Notes under the pieces: generated by a model
Told to the model about the DNA's origin: nothing
Databases searched by the model: none
The model's input: the letters and a program-made list of their open reading frames with translations, nothing else
Shown: piece after piece, positions 1 through 10,592 of the stretch
How positions within the stretch are numbered: position 1 is the stretch's first letter
How the letters are laid out: each line of letters starts with the position of its first letter
Program-made: the position numbers and the translations under genes
Origin: Metaphire vulgaris
Lineage: Eukaryota; Annelida; Clitellata; Crassiclitellata; Megascolecidae
Assembly (NCBI GenBank): GCA_018105865.1
Contig: CM030832.1
Coordinates: 18,797,519 to 18,861,518, forward strand
DNA: 64,000 nucleotides
Reading direction: 5' to 3'

Positions 1-40
1 TGACTTGTTCACAGGTGAACTGCGTGAACACATTAAAGAG

Positions 41-240
41 TTAAAGTTCATAACTAGTGCGGAGCAACCAAGTCTTTAGCCTCTTTTTGAAAATGTTAAG
101 CGAAGGGGAAAGTTGAACAGATGGAGGTAGGTCGTTCCAGGCCCTAGCGGCAGCAACATGAAATGCGCGATCTTCTACGGTGCGGAGGCACGTCCTCAGG
201 ACAGCCAGTGAGGCAGACATGGCGGATCTCAGGTGTTTGA
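41..240 (-). mobile_element. 3' end of a LINE reverse-transcriptase ORF (fragment)
   Basis: Reading the minus strand from about 240 down to a stop at 41-43 gives the typical C-terminus of a jockey/CR1/L2-group LINE polyprotein. It contains the segment DRAFHVAAARAWNDLPPS, then SLNIFKKRLKTWLL and a stop soon after. This segment follows the RT domain in such elements (family knowledge: 'R.F...AP.LWN.LP...L..FK..LKT.LF'). Nothing upstream of it is recognisable in this frame, so the copy is a 5'-truncated scrap. The rest of this interval is 3' UTR or flank. Confidence 0.75.
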
Positions 241-819
241 CAATTTATGCAAATAATACTGGTCAACAAGGTTTTTGTTTCCTGTGCAATTTCTGGTGTT
301 CCAGGTAGATTTTGTCATGCTGATTACAGGAATAATTTTGAAATTTTCTATCACGTAAGTTTTTTGAGAAAAAAGCTGATTTAAAATTTTAAAATTATAA
401 GAATTTTTAAAATCTGTTTTTGTTATCTGAGTTCCAGTATTCAGGTTAGGCAAGAAGAATGTGACCGCCATAACAGATGTAATATGCACTGCTGGCTCAT
501 AACTACATGGTTTTAAAATTAGTATAATTAGGCATGTCCAGACATGCCCTTTTGCGCCAAAAACCTGTCTTCAAGACTACATGCCTAGCATGTATTGTTG
601 CTATTTATATATAAATACCAAGCAGCACTACATCAGCTGCAGTTTTCTATTTGATGATATATAACTGTTTAGTTAAAGGCTGTGAATTGTATTATTAACT
701 AATTTAATTAAAGTTTCTTAAATGTCGCGTCGATGTCGCAATATGTTGACACGTTCTGCTACATCTGTGAGAGTTTACGTTGAAATCATCAGAAGTTTTT
801 ATGACAGCAATCATAAAGA
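241..819. other. AT-rich DNA without recognisable gene
   Basis: I see no coding similarity, no terminal inverted repeats and no tandem array here. Short open frames on both strands look like chance products of AT-rich sequence. Confidence 0.5.
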
Positions 820-2320
820 AAGGATATGAGTTATACTTTGATTAATGGCGACCAGGACAAAGTATTTATTTGTTGTTCATCTTGTGCTACCAGTCTGCGA
901 GCTTGGCTTGCAGGTAAGCGTCCATCCATGCCATTCGCCATACCAATGATATAGCAGAATAATCATGTAACGGATTGCTATTTCTGCATGACGAATGTTA
1001 CAGGATTTTCTTCATTGATGATTTTGAGTATCCTAACCTTTCGGCAATGAGACCAGTTTAACGACGAGAGTCTTCCTGTTGCGAGTTTTGGACACTGGAG
1101 GACAGGACGAGCGAAGAACATATGAAATGCTGCAGATAGTTGATGATTCATATTAAACAGTTTGAGCCATCGGCATCCAGCAATCCTCATTTGATTTCTC
1201 AGGCAGAGCTAAATGATCTGGTCAGAGACTTAGATTTTCAAAATCAAAGAATTGTTATCTAGGTTGCAAGGAATGAATCTGCTTCTTCAGGTACAAAAAT
1301 TTCAGTATTTTCGTAAACGGCAGGAAGACTTGACTCGATTCTTCAAAAAAATCGACAGTCTTACTTTTGCATTGATGTTGATGGATTGCTTTCTGCTTTC
1401 GGCTGAAGCAATCCATCCGAATGTCTTTTTTGTTGACTCTTCGCTGTTAAGTTTGACTGTTTTCAGACAATGGCAATTCATACCCTTCAGTACCCATTGG
1501 ACATGCTGCTTACATGAAGGAAACATGAGAACATGCAGCTGCTATTGAAACACATCGAATACTCGAGATTGTCCAACTGGAATAATGTGGAGATCTGAAA
1601 GTTTTGCAATTCTACTCGGTCTGCAGCTAGGCTACACCAAACTGCTGCTTTCTTTGCGAGTGGGACAGAATAGAATTCTATTATGTGAGAAATTCTGGCC
1701 AGATGCAGGGACTTGGTTCCAGGACAGAAGAACGTTAAACAAATCATCTCGTTGATCCGAAGAACATTTATCTCCCACCTTTGCACATCAAACTTGGGTT
1801 AATGAAAAACTTTGTCAAGGCAATGAACAAAGAAAGTAAAGCCTTTATACTTACGACAGAGGTTTTAACCAGTTTGCTAAAATTTTAAGGCGTTTTTGTT
1901 GGCCCACAGATTCGAAATGATCAAGGACAGTCACTTTGAGGGCCTTCTGCAGGGACTGCATGTTGCCTGGACAGCCTTAAATGATAGTTGTTGAATTTTC
2001 TTGCAACTACAAGGCGCCAAACTATGTTGAACAAGTTGGAAATCTGTTACAATTACAAGGCAATGAAATGGTTTAAATCACTGAAGATACACTTCCTTCA
2101 TTCTCATTGGACTTCTTCCCGGACAATCTCGGCGCCGTCAGTGTGAACATGGTGAAAGATTTCACAAAACATTGCCAGCATCAGAAACGCTACCAGGGAA
2201 AGTGGAGTCCGTCTATGCTCGGAGACTACTGTTGGTCACTGATTTTGAAGCCCAAAGTGTTACAAACGAAAATCTGCAAAACATTTCTAATTTTCTCATG
2301 TCTTGTCATTATTGCCTAGA
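820..2320 (+). pseudogene. Decayed copy of a conserved invertebrate protein family of unknown function
   Basis: No single frame is open, but a colinear series of blocks appears on the plus strand. In order: DCYFCMTNVTGFSS (about 975-1020), LNDLVRDL with a stretch RFFKKIDSL (about 1210-1365), FFVDSSLLSLT (about 1425-1460), a GYTK...CCFLCEWDR block (about 1630-1670), PPLHIKLGLMKNFVKAM (about 1777-1827), VGPQIR (about 1900), DFFPDNLGAVS (about 2109-2140) and RYQGKWSPSMLGDYCW (about 2190-2237). From memory, this block order recurs in multicopy 'uncharacterized' proteins of arthropods, cnidarians and other invertebrates, usually with HGERFHQD before the RYQGKW block. Here that position reads VNMVKDFTKH. 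Several frameshifts and stops show it is dead. Whether the family is a host gene or a mobile element is unknown to me. Confidence 0.6.
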
Positions 2321-2544
2321 TCCTTCCAGGATTATGTTGCAGAAGACGTTACAATACTAAATGTTAAATTGTCGATTTCTTAAAAACCTTACGTGTACGG
2401 AAATTCTAATTACATATTTGTGTTCAGCAAGTCAAAATCTATTAGGCGGATCAAAATTTGTAGAGAAACAAAAATTTAAAATGACCAAATAATAATAAAA
2501 GTTAGAGCAAAGTAATGTGCATTAAACCATGCATTTCCCATACC

Positions 2545-2749
2545 TTCCCCCACTGCTCATCATGTCCCCCCACTGCTCGCCATGTTCTCCCAAATGTCCC
2601 CCCACTGCTTCTGGTCACAAATCGCACTCTGTTCATACGCAAGGAAACATACCTCTCCATCACTCGATTTTGAGACACCAGAGTCTTGGTCTTAGTCTGG
2701 ATCTTGAGACTCGTGATTCTCGAGACTCGTGATTCTCGAGACTCGTGAG
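2545..2749. repeat. Two short tandem repeats
   Basis: At about 2560-2610 a CATGTCCCCCCACTGCT-like unit occurs about three times with variation. At 2706-2749 a 16-bp unit (gagactcgtgattctc) is present 2.75 times. The palindromic TCTCGAGA is created at each unit junction. No coding meaning is evident. Confidence 0.7.
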
Positions 2750-3133
2750 TGTTGAGCAGAAGACGATGGCACCGATTAAAAGAGCAAACTTCGCTTGTTA
2801 ACTTTTAGTCTGATTCTTAGCGTCAGTATGTCTAGAAAGTGTTACTGTTGCAGTGGCGTAGCTAGGAGCTGGAGCAAGCTGCCCCAGGCGCCGTCTTGCT
2901 GCCCCTTCCATTGACTTCTTCCTTCAAAATGTTCCCATCTTTGTCCTAGACTGTTGTCAATCTAGGTGCATAAGTGCCAGTTATCTTCCTTGTACCAAAG
3001 TAGGCCTACAGGCTACAGCGCTCTGCTATTCTGTTGATTATTTTCTTCGATCTCATCACAAATATCATTTGTGAATCAACTTTTATCTTTGCAAGTACCC
3101 GTTTTCACTTCTTTATTAAGATATACTGTATTG
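2750..3133. other. No gene; possible isolated hAT-MITE end
   Basis: The only suggestive sequence is CAGTGGCGTAGCTAGGAG at about 2855. It resembles the 5' termini of hAT-type MITEs seen elsewhere in the window (3204, 14645). I could not find its matching right end, so this is at best a fragment. Confidence 0.3.
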
Positions 3134-3203
3134 CAGCGGTTCCCAACCTTTTGAAAGATTGTACCCCCTAACAAAATTTGAACTTCGCGCGTAACCCCTA
3201 GAC

Positions 3204-3509
3204 CAGTGGCGTGCAGAGGAAGGAGCTATGGGGCGGTGGCCCCGGGCATTCACCAGATAGGGGCATACAAATGAAAGGTAAAGTATGGGTATATGCTATA
3301 TTAATTGCAAATTTTAAGAAATAAAAAATGCAAAAGGTTTTATTTGACCTTGCAACGTAAATTTCTGCTCGTAAATGCTTTGTTCACTTAAAAGCCGGAA
3401 ATATTTTCGATGTGCCGTCCCTATTCCGGAAAATGCTGGCTACGGTTTTTTTTCCATTTTGAACAAATTGGTGCACGTGCATCGACCAACCAGCCTCTGC
3501 ACGCCACTG
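3204..3509. mobile_element. MITE with 16-bp perfect terminal inverted repeats
   Basis: CAGTGGCGTGCAGAGG at the left end is exactly the reverse complement of CCTCTGCACGCCACTG at the right end. The CAG...CTG ends suggest hAT. The flanking octamers (ccctagac, tcctatgg) match at only four positions, so I cannot demonstrate the expected 8-bp duplication. There is no coding capacity. It lies inside the element 3134-4158. Confidence 0.7.
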
Positions 3510-3791
3510 TCCTATGGAACATAGCACCTGTCCACTGTCGCCTCCGTTGCCTTGCCCCGCTCACCCATATTGTTTTCGGCGTTTCTTTATTTTAGTTTTA
3601 TAGGTGGACATAGCGGAAAATGGCAACGATCTTTCTTAGTCCTCAAGCCTTTTAATATGATGGTCAGTTTTAGTACGATACGATGGCCAGCCAGCTGACA
3701 ACCCACGCTACATGCGTCTAGACCATTTGTGTCGCGCTCACTTCCTTTCTGTCCGCCGAAAGAAAGAGACATTTACTGTCTGCGATAGCAC

Positions 3792-4004
3792 CAGGGCCAT
3801 ATTAAGGCGGGGGCTTAGGGGCTGAAGCCTCAAGGCCACCATAAAAATAGGTCCACCGTTTTTCAAGCGACTACCTTTTTTGCTTGTCAGAGATTTTCAG
3901 TGAAGGCGGCGGAAAATTTTGCAAGGGGCAATTTTCAAATTATGGAAGCGACGACCCTTTTTACTTCTCAGCCCCAGGCCCACTCGGACCTTAATCCGGC
4001 CCTG
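3792..4004. mobile_element. hAT MITE, CAGGGCC type, with 8-bp target duplication
   Basis: Left terminus CAGGGCCATATTAAGG, right terminus CCTTAATCCGGCCCTG. Flanks gatagcac (3784-3791) and gataacac (4005-4012) match at 7 of 8 positions. It has no ORF of note. It is nested inside the larger inverted-repeat element 3134-4158. A relative with the same TTAA-containing terminus (CAGTGCTGTATTAACC) lies at 34930-35224. Confidence 0.85.
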
Positions 4005-4158
4005 GATAACACCGATAGCACTTGTCTTTGTATCATTATATCATTATTTTGTTCGTTTTTCTCTGCAATTTTTAAAAATTGTTGTTTTTCTTCGCGTACC
4101 CCCTCGCAGCAGCTCCCATGCCCTTAGGGGTACGCGTACCACCGGTTGACAACCTCTG

Positions 4159-4469
4159 CTATATTATGTGTGCGTGTGTGTGTGTGCTTCCAATTATCTG
4201 GCGTTAAATGTTTCTTGATATGTAGTCACGTCTTTTTTCGATTTTTTCGCTCTGTTTCTTCTGCTATCCATTCCTGTAGTCCTGGTGTTTCTTCTCAACT
4301 GACTTACTGTACCAAGAATTTCATTTATTGTGCTTTGCATCGTCTCTTTGATGGTTCGTATGTACATGTAAGCCTATTCATTCGAATGGCAATGACTTTT
4401 CTATGTTCTGGGTTGAAGATACGTGCGTTTTTATTACAGATAGACCTTTCCGGCGAAAAACATTTAACT
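4159..4469. other. No gene recognised
   Basis: A short GT-rich run lies at about 4167-4190, then unremarkable sequence up to the poly-T that marks the 3' end of LINE A. The 128-codon open frame across it has no recognisable domain. Confidence 0.4.
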
Positions 4470-4781
4470 TTTTTTTTCAATCAATCAATTTATTTATTTT
4501 CTCTCATGTGTATACAACTATATATAGTCTGAACAGATGTCAATAATAAAAGTAAGATAACACAACAAATGAATCAAACTAAGCTTAATTAATCAAGAAA
4601 ATAGGTAACGAAAAAACACTTAACTAAGATCATATTACATGTAATGATAAGTTAATGAAGTGATATTTTAGTAGACGGAGAGAGAAAAAAGGTTGGCCTA
4701 GGGGATGATTATCCCGTATAGTGGTCAACCAAAAAGAATATGAAAAATAGATATTTAGATATTAAGAATTTGGTGGATTTA

Positions 4782-5723
4782 TTACTGTTCAATTAAAGAA
4801 TTGTTTTTGAGCTGGAGAAAAAGTAATGAATAGTTCCAAATTTTAGGATGTGTCATTAAGATTTTCATTAGGAGATATGTTTTAAGCTTAGACTTAAAAA
4901 GAATGTAGAAGCTTGATATTTTTGATTTCAGAGGAATATTATTCCAAACTTTAGGCCCTTGACATCTAATTGTACATAGTCTGACATTTATGGAAGTAAA
5001 TTGATGATTAATATTTTCATGATTTCTAAGTTTAAGTTCACATTTATTAATTCTTGTAGTAAAGAATTTATTATTATAGAAAATCGTGGGAAGTTTATTA
5101 GTTAGAAATTTAAATAAGAATATCGCAGATTGCTGTATGTAAATATTCTCGATGTTTAGGATTTTAAAGTTTGTGTATAGTTGGTTAGTTTTGGTAAGTT
5201 TCTTAGCACAATATATGAGCCTTAATGCTTTATTTTGCATAATTTGCACTTTGTTAATGATTGATTTGTAGTTTTTTCCCCAAACAATAGTACAATATGT
5301 AAGATATGGGTGTATTAATGTATAATAAAGTTTTTGGAGTGCATTAGTGTCTAGTAAATATTTAACATGTCTAATAACATTTAAGTTTTTAGCTATTTTA
5401 TTAGAAATTTCATCAGTATGTTCACGCCAGTTTAGGTGTTGGTCTATAATCACTCCTAAAAACTTAACAGATGATTTTGAAGTAAATTATATCAATTTTA
5501 TATACATGAGGTTTAAGGTGAAAATACATAAAGTTTGATTTATCAAGATTCAACTCCAGTTTATTGGAATTGAACCACTGAGAGAGATTTTTATTAATTC
5601 AGAGTTAATTAAGGCAATGAGTTCATTTAGATTAGAGTGAGAAGCAATTAAGTTAGTACCATCAGCAAATAAAAAGAAATTAAAGATAGTTGATACATTA
5701 GGTAGGTCGTTAATATAGATTAA
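4782..5723 (-). pseudogene. LINE A reverse transcriptase, C-terminal half (catalytic Asp lost)
   Basis: The minus-strand reading starts at LIYINDLPN, then FFLFADGTN at about 5655-5682. The conserved FADD box of LINE reverse transcriptases is FADG here (GGT in place of GAT). The second metal-binding aspartate is therefore replaced and this copy could not polymerise. Further on come HLNWREHTDEI, LYYTLIHPYLTYCTIVWG (the post-RT 'HPYL.Y...W' block, about 5270-5320) and KVWNNIPLKSK near the end, with the stop at 4782. The stretch from 5453 to about 5640 is interrupted by frameshifts. It is separated from its N-terminal half by the L2 insertion and is non-functional for two independent reasons. Confidence 0.85.
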
Positions 5724-8700
5724 AAAGTAAAGTAAAGTAAAGTAAAATCTCGTGGATTTCTATAGCGCCTTGAAAGCAGCACAACAGTAGCTGCTTATTC
5801 TTAGGCGCTCAGCCTCTTAAAATAGCTATAGGAAAGGTGTGGGATCAGCCAGGCAATGGTCAATATCCGAAGGGCAGTGAAAAATGGCGGAAATGATTTC
5901 AGAAACAGGAAGGATTTAAGCTTAGACCTGAAGACTTGAGGAGATAGTGCGGGAATTATAGGAAATGAGGAATCAGATTTTATTGTTTTAAAGTGTCCAA
6001 GTGTGCGAAGGAAGCTGGGATCGAGTTCCAGAGTTCAGGTGCAGCATATGAGAAGGCACGGTTGCAAATTTTCAGGGATGACTGATTTTGACAGAGTGAG
6101 ATGAGATGACGAACTTGTGGGTCGAGGAGGCTGAGGGGTTAATAGTGATCTAAGGTAGACAGGTTTTGATGACTGAAGTGAGCTATGTGTAAGTGTTATT
6201 ATCTTATATTGGATACGTTCTGTTATTTTAAGCCAATGTAATGATTTTTAGTATGGGTGAAATATGGGAGAATTTAGGTGACATTAACAGCAGAGCTAAA
6301 GCATTTTGTATTGATTGCAATTTGTTGATGGAGGCTTTGGGAAGGTTATTAGAGGAGTTACAGTAATCTAATTTGGAGTGGACTATAGAATTGTGGACGC
6401 AGTCTTAATATGTAGGTGACGAAAGGTCACGAATATGAATAAAGCAGGCTTTGAAAGTTGGGAGATTTGTGATTCAAGTTAGATTTCTAGCAGTTGGAAC
6501 AGGGATTATTGTGGTGTCAGGAGCCAAAACTAGTTTAGGATTGTCAATTTTTTGAGTTGTTGGGGGTAGTCCGATTAAAAGAAACTCTGTCTTAGATGGG
6601 TTGAGAGCGAGGAGATTAGATGACATCCATGCAGAGATTGACGAGAATGCAGATTCAAGCTCAATAATAGAAGCATTGAATGAAAGAGGTGAGAAGGAAA
6701 GGAATAGCTGAGTGTCATCGGCATAGAGTTGGTGGTTTAATTTGAGGGAATTAATTAGAGATGAAAGTGGTGTGGTGTAAAGGCTGAACAGTACAGGCCC
6801 GATTTGAGGCACTCCATAATCTATAATATGAGAAAAGAAATTTGGCCAAGACAGGACACTTGAAAAGACCGAGATTTGAGATAAGATGCAAACCAGTTGT
6901 GAGCTTTTTCAGATATGCCAAATTCTCGAGGCAGAATTTTTGTGATCTATGGTATCAAATGCTGCAGAGAGATCAAGGAGACAAAGGCCTTTTTAAGACC
7001 AATTGCAGTTAAAGTCTGTCATAAATGTAGGCGAGGACAAGTTGAGTGATGTTTAGTGTAGGCAGATTGATGAGCATTATATAGTGAGTTACGTGAAAGG
7101 TGTTCATTCAGTCTACAATTTTTCAGTAAGTTTTGATAGAAGAGAAAGATTTGAGAAATTTATTAGTTATTGAGATCTTCTCTGTCAAGACCAGGCTTTT
7201 TAGGAGGAGTGACAAAAGAGTTTTTGAATGCGGATGGGAAAGTGCCTGAGATAAGAGAGAGGTTGATGATTCTAGTTATAAAGGCGTAAGCACAGTGGCA
7301 CACTGTTTGAGTAAAGAGGTAGGTATGGGATCTAGATCACATTGTTTGTTTAGCAAGGATAGTAGAAGTTTGGATACCTCTTCTTCAGTTGTAGGAGTGA
7401 AGCTGGATAAATTGCATGGAGGTTGTGTGGGAGGAGGATAATGAGGAGAGGTGGTTTGAGTAATTTGAATCTTGGAGATTTTTACAGAGAAGAACTTAGC
7501 AAAAGATTCAGCAAGTTCTGACAGGGAAATGGATTGAGGGAGAGGTTTTGAGTCTTTTGCGATGGAAAAGATCATTTACAGTTTTCCAGAGCTTACGTGG
7601 ATTTGAGCTATTTGTTGAAATGATGTTAGAATAGTACTTCTTTTTGGCAGATGTAAGGAGATTATGATAGCGGTTGGTGGTGGAACGAAGATTTAAAAGG
7701 TCAGATGGAGAGTGTGTTTTATGGTAGGTTCGCTCAAGAACAAAAATGAAATGACTTGAAAGCATGAATGAAAGAGTTATACCAGGGTTTGATGAGACGA
7801 AAAAGGTCTAGTGATGATAGGAGCATGTTTATTGAGAAGACCAGAAAGCACAGAATTGTATTTATCGATCAGTGATGACAGGGTAGTAGGGGTGTTAGTA
7901 ATTAGGTCAGATGACTTAATGTTATCACAGAACAAGGCAATGTCAATTTTGGCAGCGGAATGAGTAGGTGCCATGAGCAGATATTTTAAAATGGTGAAGA
8001 TGGGAAAATGATCAGATGGAGAGACTTGACTAATTGCTGAGATTGGAGATAATGATGAAGAAGATGACGTGATAAGTAGATCTAAAGTGTGTCCAAAAGT
8101 GTGAGTTGGAAGAGATATGTGTTAGGTTTGTCTGTGTGAGCAGCTGCATGAATTGGGTAGAGTTAGGATCATCACTCTTGTCCACGTGTAAATTAAAGTC
8201 GCCAGTAATTAAGAATTCGTGTGGAGTTGTAGCTGCAGAGCCCAAAAAGAGGTAAATTCATCAAGGAATGTCACAAATGAGGCTGAGTATTTTGATGATA
8301 ATGGGGGACGATAAATGTTAAAAATAGTTAGTTTTGAGAGAGGAAGATTGAGGGTGACTAATGAGCATTCAAATGAAGAGAAATTCATTGAAAGGAATTG
8401 CTAATTTGTATATGATCACTTAATAAAACTCCACCTAGATTAGAAGAACAGTTGTAAATTTTTTGGGAAAGCTCAAGAGGAAAAGCCAAATTCAACTGGC
8501 ATGAAGTTTAGACGGAGATACCCAGGTTTCAGTTAGTGCAACTATGTCTATGGCTGAGGAGTGAAGCATGTGTATTGGAAAGAAGGGGTCTAATTTTGTG
8601 TTAGCAAGTTCGTGTAGTGAATGTGTGTGTTGAGGATTAGTGAGGGATCTGATGTTGAGAGTGCATAGTGTCATGTGTGATTGGGATGGTCCGGGATTTG

Positions 8701-9362
8701 GGTGGATATCGCCTGAAAGAGCGAGAAGGATGATAATGATATCTGTGCGTCGGGTGAGATGGAAATGCGAACGGGCAGCGAAGACGAAGATGTGAACAAC
8801 GGAGGGTTAAGAGAAAAGGAGATAGGAATTTTGTTTAAATGTGAGTATTGATCAACGGCAGTGCGGTAGGTCCAATGATTAATCGGTTAATATATCAAGC
8901 TTAGGGAAAAGAAATGAACAGTTAGAATAAACAAATAGAGAGGAAATAATGTCATGATGTCAGGCTGAGATTAACAGAGTAAAATAAAGTTGTGAAGAAA
9001 AGTCAAATTATCTTTCAGCTCATTAGCTCACAAGCTCAGCACGAGGTCAAAAGTGCAGCCAATATTAGTGTGGAGTAAAAATTTAATTTGTAAAAACTAA
9101 GAGAAGGCCTAAATTCAATTCAATTACAAATAGTTGTAATGAAATGAGCGATAATAGGTCATGTTGATTCTGAGTCTATAAATTCCGGCAAAGTTAAATA
9201 AAACTGGTTAAAGAAAAATATACCGACATAAACTGCAGGAAACAGCCTAAAAATTAAGAGTAAAAATTTTAACAATTCGCAAGAGCAACATTCAAATTTG
9301 TCGAGTTAATAAACAAACTGAAGAGAACAAAATCTCAAGCGACTAATCTGCGTCACTGCCCC
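5724..9362 (-). mobile_element. L2-like LINE copy 1, inserted into LINE A
   Basis: It runs on the minus strand. The 5' end (GGGCAGTGACGCAG, around 9350-9362) and the 3' end (GGCGCTATAGAAATCC, then a TTTAC microsatellite tail, 5724-5770) both match the copy at 20059-23934. That comparison defines the element limits. The length is about 3.64 kb. The ending resembles the GCGCTATA-plus-microsatellite termini common in L2 LINEs. It has no separate ORF1, only a 5' UTR of roughly 450 bp and one endonuclease-RT ORF. It is more broken than copy 2. Confidence 0.9.
5960..8870 (-). pseudogene. Endonuclease-reverse transcriptase ORF of L2 copy 1, multiply frameshifted
   Basis: In order on the minus strand: a region ending GDIHPNPGP (about 8685-8715); the APE endonuclease with LNIRSLTNPQ, ALTETWVSPS, GDFNLHVDKSDD and later a linker; LLNKQCDLDPIPTSLLKQC at the RT start (7276-7575); and the RT palm with [12 protein letters not shown] (about 6700-6740) intact. 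Lesions against copy 2 include a five-T run where the frame needs six (near 8250), loss of one base in the CCTATTATAACT site (near 7280), and a 9-bp in-frame deletion that shortens the [12 protein letters not shown] box to GVPQIGPVL (near 6805). There are others. It cannot encode a full protein. Confidence 0.88.
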
Positions 9363-10470
9363 ACAGACATGGGTAGAGGGCCAAGAATAGAGCCTTGTGG
9401 AACTCCAAACGTAATAGCTCTAAGATCAGAGTTTTGGTAATTTACCCAGGTAAATTGTTGACGGTTGGATAAGTAATTAGTCAACCATAGATGTGATAGG
9501 CCTTTAAACCCATAGTAGTCCAGTTTTCTTAATAAGATTTTGTGATCAATAACATCAAATGCTTTTTTAATATCAAGGAAAATGCCTATTGAGTAATTAT
9601 GTGCTTCAAAATTAGCTGTAACTAGATCCACTAAGTTAATTATTGGCATGAAGGTAGAATTGTTTGGCATAAAGCCAAACTGATGCATTGATAACATGTT
9701 AAATTTATCTAGGTAATTAACCATTCTATTGAATAAAGCCTTTTCCATGATTTTAGAGAAGACAGGCAAATTAGAGATAGGTCTATAGTTAGACTCATTT
9801 GTCTTAGTTCCTGCCTTATATATAGGAGTAACTTTAGCTATTTTAGTCTCATTAGGTACAATGCCAGTTAAGAATGAGGAGTTAATAATATCAGATAAAA
9901 TTTCCGCTAAGGAGTCAGCACAATCTATAATAACATTTTGATTAATATTGTCATATCCTGAGGAGTTTTTCCTGCTGAGGTTATTGATAATATCTTTTAT
10001 TTCATTGGGGTAGTGGGATAAATTTGGAAAATGTGATTATCAGAGTTGTCTTTAAGGGTATCTTTAATAGAAGGAAGTCCAGTTTTAGTTGGAATTCTGG
10101 CTGCTATATTAGGTCCTACATCAACAAAGTAGTTATTAAAATCTATTTGGTACAGTTTCAATGTTATTGGAATTTTTACCCATATCATTCATTAGTTTAA
10201 TAGTCGTTTCATTATGGATATTATTATTTTTATTGAGGATGTTGTTGATACACTTCCAGATCTTAGAATTAGAGTCATTACAATTCAAAAGTTTATTGGA
10301 ATAATAGAGTTTTTCAGCTTTTTTCATAATAGTTTTGAACTTATTGTTATAAGTGTTATAACTTTTTTTATTCTCATATGTTGGATCTTTAAGGTATTTT
10401 TGTATAATTTAGATTTGGTTTTAACTGACTTCAGAAGAGCTGGGGACATCCAAGGTTTTTAAATTTACTA
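9353..10470 (-). pseudogene. LINE A linker and N-terminal half of the reverse transcriptase
   Basis: The linker is seen as KKAEKLYYSNKLLN (10136-10327) and earlier SVKTKSKLYK. It is followed by a frame change and then NSSGYDNINQ, KVTPIYKAG and [18 protein letters not shown] (about 9740-9860). After that come LDIKKAFDVIDHKILLRK, the first palm aspartate block (about 9530-9590), and GVPQGSILGPL, where the L2 element breaks it. At least two frameshifts separate these blocks. Coding sequence continues after the L2 insertion at 5723. Confidence 0.85.
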
Positions 10471-10592
10471 GAGGAATTTTTGGCAGTAACAGGAAAGTTT
10501 CATCAAAGATTTGCGATATGATAATCAAAAATAAAGAATATGCTTTATCCGGATTGTTTTCAAGACAGGCTTTTTGACATCAGTCCAATCAG

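Larger units (their letters stand above)
3134..4158. mobile_element. hAT-type nonautonomous element hosting two smaller MITEs
   Basis: The left terminus CAGCGGTTCCCAACC and the right terminus GGTTGACAACCTCTG are imperfect inverted repeats with the CAG...CTG ends expected of hAT elements. The flanking octamers are ctgtattg (3126-3133) and ctatatta (4159-4166), identical at 6 of 8 positions. The two differences are both G/A transitions, as in an aged 8-bp target duplication. Subterminal sequence also pairs (GTACCCCCTA near 3171; TAGGGGTACGCG near 4125). It carries no transposase and holds two further inverted-repeat elements (3204-3509, 3792-4004), which account for about half its length. Confidence 0.7.

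Noticed and set aside
4146..4532. 128-codon frame on plus as a membrane protein
   Set aside because: Cys/Phe/Leu-rich by composition, crosses the LINE A 3' end and its poly-T, no recognisable family.
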